The notes under the pieces: generated by a model
Told to the model about the DNA's origin: nothing
What the model saw: only the letters and a program-made list of their open reading frames with translations
Databases searched by the model: none
Made by a program: the position numbers and the translations under genes
Part shown: piece after piece, positions 46,837 through 49,330 of the stretch
Layout of the letters: every line of letters begins with the position of its first letter
How positions within the stretch are numbered: the stretch's first letter is position 1
Source: Crocinitomicaceae bacterium
GTDB taxonomy: Bacteria > Bacteroidota > Bacteroidia > Flavobacteriales_D > Parvicellaceae
Reading direction: 5' to 3'
Assembly: GCA_002716065.1 (NCBI GenBank)
Contig: PAZE01000033.1
Coordinates: 1-49,330, forward strand
DNA: 49,330 bases

Positions 46837-47313
46837 ATGTGTATTAAAAAAAAACTTCTTTTTTTTATAGCCTGCTTGTTATCCAATTTTTTAAATGGTC
46901 AGCAGGTAATTGGCACTCAGGGGGGCAGCAATTCCAATTCTGCTGGGTCGTTAGATTATACCATTGGTGAGGTGGTGGTTACTTTTGGATCAGATGATTC
47001 TACTCACCTAACTCAAGGATTTCACCAGCCAGTTTTTGAAATCACCAACATAGTTACTATTGAACTTAATTTTGAAGTATCTATTTACCCCAATCCAGCG
47101 GTTGATCAGCTAAACATTCAGTTTAAGGAACTACATCAAGGGGCTCGTTTTGATTTATACGATGCAAATGGGAAGCTTTTGTTTACTAGATTAATAACAG
47201 ATCCATTTATGACAATCCCTTTTTCTAATTATGAAACAGGCGTATACTTTTTAAGTTTTATCTCAAAAAACAACGAATTACTAAAAACCTTTAAGGTTCA
47301 AAAATCATATTGA
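46837..47313 (+). CDS. small secreted protein with T9SS sorting domain
   Basis: The 158-residue protein has a signal peptide (1-21), a short N-terminal domain with Q-V-I-G-T-Q-G-G, G-S-L-D-Y-T-I-G-E-V and L-T-Q-G-F-H-Q-P, and from about residue 78 a Por-type sorting domain (V-S-I-Y-P-N-P-A-V-D-Q-L-N-I-x-F, then G-V-Y-F-L-S-F). The N-terminal G-S-L-D-Y-T-I-G-E module is widespread in Bacteroidota cargo proteins and of unknown function. It lies two bases before the collagen-like gene and is probably co-transcribed with it. Upstream 46702-46836 has no clear promoter. Confidence 0.85.
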   Translation: MCIKKKLLFFIACLLSNFLNGQQVIGTQGGSNSNSAGSLDYTIGEVVVTFGSDDSTHLTQGFHQPVFEITNIVTIELNFEVSIYPNPAVDQLNIQFKELHQGARFDLYDANGKLLFTRLITDPFMTIPFSNYETGVYFLSFISKNNELLKTFKVQKSY

Positions 47314-47315
47314 TT

Positions 47316-49330
47316 ATGAAAAAACATGTACTACTACTAATTACTCCTATCTTTCTGTTTATCATGGCCTATGGTCAATCTCCACCGGAGGCTTTTAAAT
47401 ATCAGTCTATCGTTAGAGATGCGTCTGGAAATATGCTTCAAAACCAAGCGGTTGGTTTTCAATTTACTATTATTCAAAGTTCAACTTCCGGAAATATTGT
47501 TTATCAAGAAGTGTTTTCCTCAACAACCAATTCGTATGGTTTAGTAAACTTTGATATCGGAACTGGTTCAGTTGTGAGTGGAAGTTTTTCTGCTATTGAT
47601 TGGAGTCAAGGACCATATTTTATACAAACAGGCCTAGATGTTACTGGTGGAACCAATTATTCCATAATGTCTACCAATGAATTAATGAGTGTTCCATATG
47701 CACTTTATGCTAAAACTTCTGGTGGCGGACCTCCTGGCCCTCAAGGCCCTGCGGGTCCTCAAGGCGCCCCTGGACCACAGGGAGTCCCTGGTCAAGACGG
47801 TAGCTCGGGAATAGTTCAACAAACGACTTTAAACCTAGGAAATTCAACTTGTCCAAATGGAGGCTTGTTAATTGAAAGCGGTTTAGACACCGATAACGAT
47901 GGTATACTATCAGCTTCAGAGATTACTTCTACCGGATACGTTTGTAATGGAGATGATGCTGGAGATGACCAAAATTTAACTGGAGCCTCATTAACTGGCA
48001 CCATTCTTCAAATAGATATTGAAAATGGAGGCTCTGCTTTAGTGGACCTATCCTCACTTTCCAATGACAATGATTGGGTGGTTGGAACTGGAGCAATATA
48101 CAATACTACAGATAATGTAGGTATTGGAACAACATCACCAAATTACGATTTGGAAATTGCAGGTGACGTTCACATTTCTGGCTCTTTAATTGATATACTA
48201 GGAAGCCCTGGATTAACAGGCGAGGTTCTTGCTGCTAGCCCAGCTGGGAACATTGTTTGGTGGGATGCTACTACCATTAATACCGATGAACAAAATCTTA
48301 GCATTTCTGGAGCCGGTGACAGCTTACTAATTTCTGGTGGAAATGGCATTCCCTTATCTTTAATTCAAGATGGTGTAGATGATGCAGATAATGATCCTTC
48401 CAATGAATTTAACACAGGATTTATTTTAAATGGAAATAATTTGGAAATTTCAGATGGCGGTGGAATACAGTCCGTAGACCTCTCTTCGTTCTCTGCTACA
48501 GGAACTGACGACCAAAACCTTACTGGCGCTTCTCTTGCTGGAACATCCTTACAAATAGACATTGAAAATGGAAGCTCTGCTACAGTTGATTTATCAGCAT
48601 TACAAGACGGGGTAGATGATGCTGATAATGATCCTACTAATGAATTCAATACAGGTCTTGCTTTAAATGGATCCAGCCTTGAAATTACTGATGGTGGGGG
48701 AACACAAGCTGTAGATCTCTCTTCGTTCTCTGCTACTGGAACTGACGACCAGAACATTTCTGGCTCTAATTTAAGCGGGACAATACTGACTATTGGAATT
48801 GAAAATGGCACGGGGGAATCCATTGACTTATCATCACTTCAAGACGGTATAGATGATGCTGACAATGATCCTGCTAATGAATTCAATACAGGAATTTCTT
48901 TAAATGGATCTAATCTTGAAATCACTGATGGTGGTGGAACACAATCCGTAGACCTATCTTCTTTTTCCAATGATAATGATTGGGCCGTTGGAACTGGAGC
49001 AATTTATAACACCACAGATAATGTTGGGATTGGAACAGCATCGCCAAATTACGATTTGGAAATTGCAGGTGATGTTCATATTTCTGGCTCTTTAATTGAT
49101 ATACTAGGAAGTCCCGGTGTAACAGGCGAGGTTCTTGCTGCTAGCCCCGCTGGGAACATTGTCTGGTGGGACGCTACTACCATTAATACCGATGAACAAA
49201 ATCTTAGCATTTCTGGAACCAGTGACAGCTTACTAATTTCTGGTGGAAATGGCATTCCCTTATCTTTAATTCAAGATGGTGTAGATGATGCAGATAATGA
49301 TCCTTCCAATGAATTTAACACAGGATTTAT
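47316..49330 (+). CDS. collagen-like repetitive secreted protein (tail-fibre-like), C-terminus beyond window edge
   Basis: An open frame of 671 codons runs from the ATG at 47316 off the right edge. A signal peptide (1-20) precedes a Bacteroidota tail-fibre-like N-terminal domain (F-K-Y-Q-S-I-V-R-D-A-S-G-N, G-L-V-N-F-D-I-G, M-S-V-P-Y-A-L-Y-A-K). A collagen-like stretch of Gly-X-Y triplets spans about residues 136-165 (P-P-G-P-Q-G-P-A-G-P-Q-G). Next come repeats of about 79 residues with D-G-V-D-D-A-D-N-D-P-x-N-E-F, possible calcium loops, and V-D-L-S-S-F. The same modules return in a 906-nt super-repeat. It is probably a surface fibre; the C-terminus is missing. Confidence 0.85.
   Translation, partial: MKKHVLLLITPIFLFIMAYGQSPPEAFKYQSIVRDASGNMLQNQAVGFQFTIIQSSTSGNIVYQEVFSSTTNSYGLVNFDIGTGSVVSGSFSAIDWSQGPYFIQTGLDVTGGTNYSIMSTNELMSVPYALYAKTSGGGPPGPQGPAGPQGAPGPQGVPGQDGSSGIVQQTTLNLGNSTCPNGGLLIESGLDTDNDGILSASEITSTGYVCNGDDAGDDQNLTGASLTGTILQIDIENGGSALVDLSSLSNDNDWVVGTGAIYNTTDNVGIGTTSPNYDLEIAGDVHISGSLIDILGSPGLTGEVLAASPAGNIVWWDATTINTDEQNLSISGAGDSLLISGGNGIPLSLIQDGVDDADNDPSNEFNTGFILNGNNLEISDGGGIQSVDLSSFSATGTDDQNLTGASLAGTSLQIDIENGSSATVDLSALQDGVDDADNDPTNEFNTGLALNGSSLEITDGGGTQAVDLSSFSATGTDDQNISGSNLSGTILTIGIENGTGESIDLSSLQDGIDDADNDPANEFNTGISLNGSNLEITDGGGTQSVDLSSFSNDNDWAVGTGAIYNTTDNVGIGTASPNYDLEIAGDVHISGSLIDILGSPGVTGEVLAASPAGNIVWWDATTINTDEQNLSISGTSDSLLISGGNGIPLSLIQDGVDDADNDPSNEFNTGF
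48045..48424 (+). repeat. copy 1 of 906-nt super-repeat
   Basis: This block of about 380 nt is nearly identical to 48951-49330 at an offset of exactly 906 nt (302 codons). The second copy is cut by the window edge, so its full length is unknown. Confidence 0.85.
48366..49077 (+). repeat. three successive 237-nt tandem units
   Basis: The motif CAAGA(T/C)GG..GTAGATGATGC recurs at 48366, 48603 and 48840, spaced exactly 237 nt (79 codons). A further copy at 49272 belongs to the second super-repeat. Each unit encodes the D-D-A-D-N-D-P-x-N-E-F segment and an L-x-L-N-G segment. Confidence 0.85.
48951..49330 (+). repeat. copy 2 of 906-nt super-repeat, truncated by window edge
   Basis: This is the partner of 48045-48424, with mostly silent differences and a few amino-acid changes. 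It continues beyond the window. Confidence 0.85.

Noticed and set aside
48365-48823. 152-codon minus-strand open frame inside the collagen-like gene
   Set aside because: It is antisense to near-periodic coding repeats, itself periodic, with no homology pattern, and the plus frame is clearly coding.
47316-49330. Prophage tail-fibre gene
   Set aside because: It has a signal peptide and an adjacent T9SS cargo gene, with no other phage genes nearby; this module is a chromosomal surface-protein type in Bacteroidota.

Overview
The window looks like chromosomal DNA of a marine, AT-rich member of the Bacteroidota, probably Flavobacteriales and close to the Cryomorphaceae/Crocinitomicaceae group. The evidence is: many type IX secretion system (T9SS) cargo proteins (SprB repeats, gliding-motility-type C-terminal domains, Por-type sorting tails), PorP/SprF partners, a split ATP synthase operon (atpBEFHAG without atpD/atpC), absence of Shine-Dalgarno sequences, TAnnTTTG-type promoters, and several TTG/GTG starts. 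The family-level placement is inference. There are no tRNA, rRNA, CRISPR or insertion-sequence features, and no gene-free stretch longer than about 230 bases.

Layout. (1) 1-8497 is a surface-protein region: a truncated SprB-repeat adhesin, a coupled C-terminal-domain protein plus PorP/SprF pair, and a 1323-residue barrel / Ig-repeat / TPR protein. (2) 8499-19319 is mostly housekeeping: pdxA, another large T9SS cargo protein, ribE, a YceI lipoprotein overlapping an orphan biotin carrier protein, an M1 aminopeptidase lipoprotein, hemW, a cyclase-family hydrolase and an Lrp/AsnC regulator. (3) 19316-28917, all minus strand: a TonB-dependent receptor, recO and an NtrY-like kinase form one run, separated by a clear intrinsic terminator from the ATP synthase operon. 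(4) 29145-38182: a class A penicillin-binding protein with an unusual Cys4 insert, scoAB, a family 2 glycosyltransferase, a TPR hybrid kinase overlapping a LytTR regulator, and two small membrane proteins. (5) 38263-42230: a second coupled T9SS-cargo plus PorP/SprF pair. (6) 42235-44810: a compact redox cluster of YceI protein, DUF5777 beta-barrel, single-heme cytochrome c lipoprotein and a type-1 copper protein carrying a T9SS sorting tail. (7) 44811-49330: a YgjP-like metallopeptidase, alkaline phosphatase, a small T9SS cargo protein and a truncated collagen-like repeat protein.

How the genes work together. The dominant theme is the cell surface: at least six probable T9SS cargo proteins and two dedicated outer-membrane partners lie in 49 kb, and both window ends fall inside long repetitive surface-protein genes. 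The candidate least-described systems are the predicted cell-surface cupredoxin/cytochrome/barrel cluster (42235-44810), the zinc-knuckle-bearing PBP1A, and the barrel-(Ig)9-TPR protein. All functional proposals for these are inference from sequence and context.
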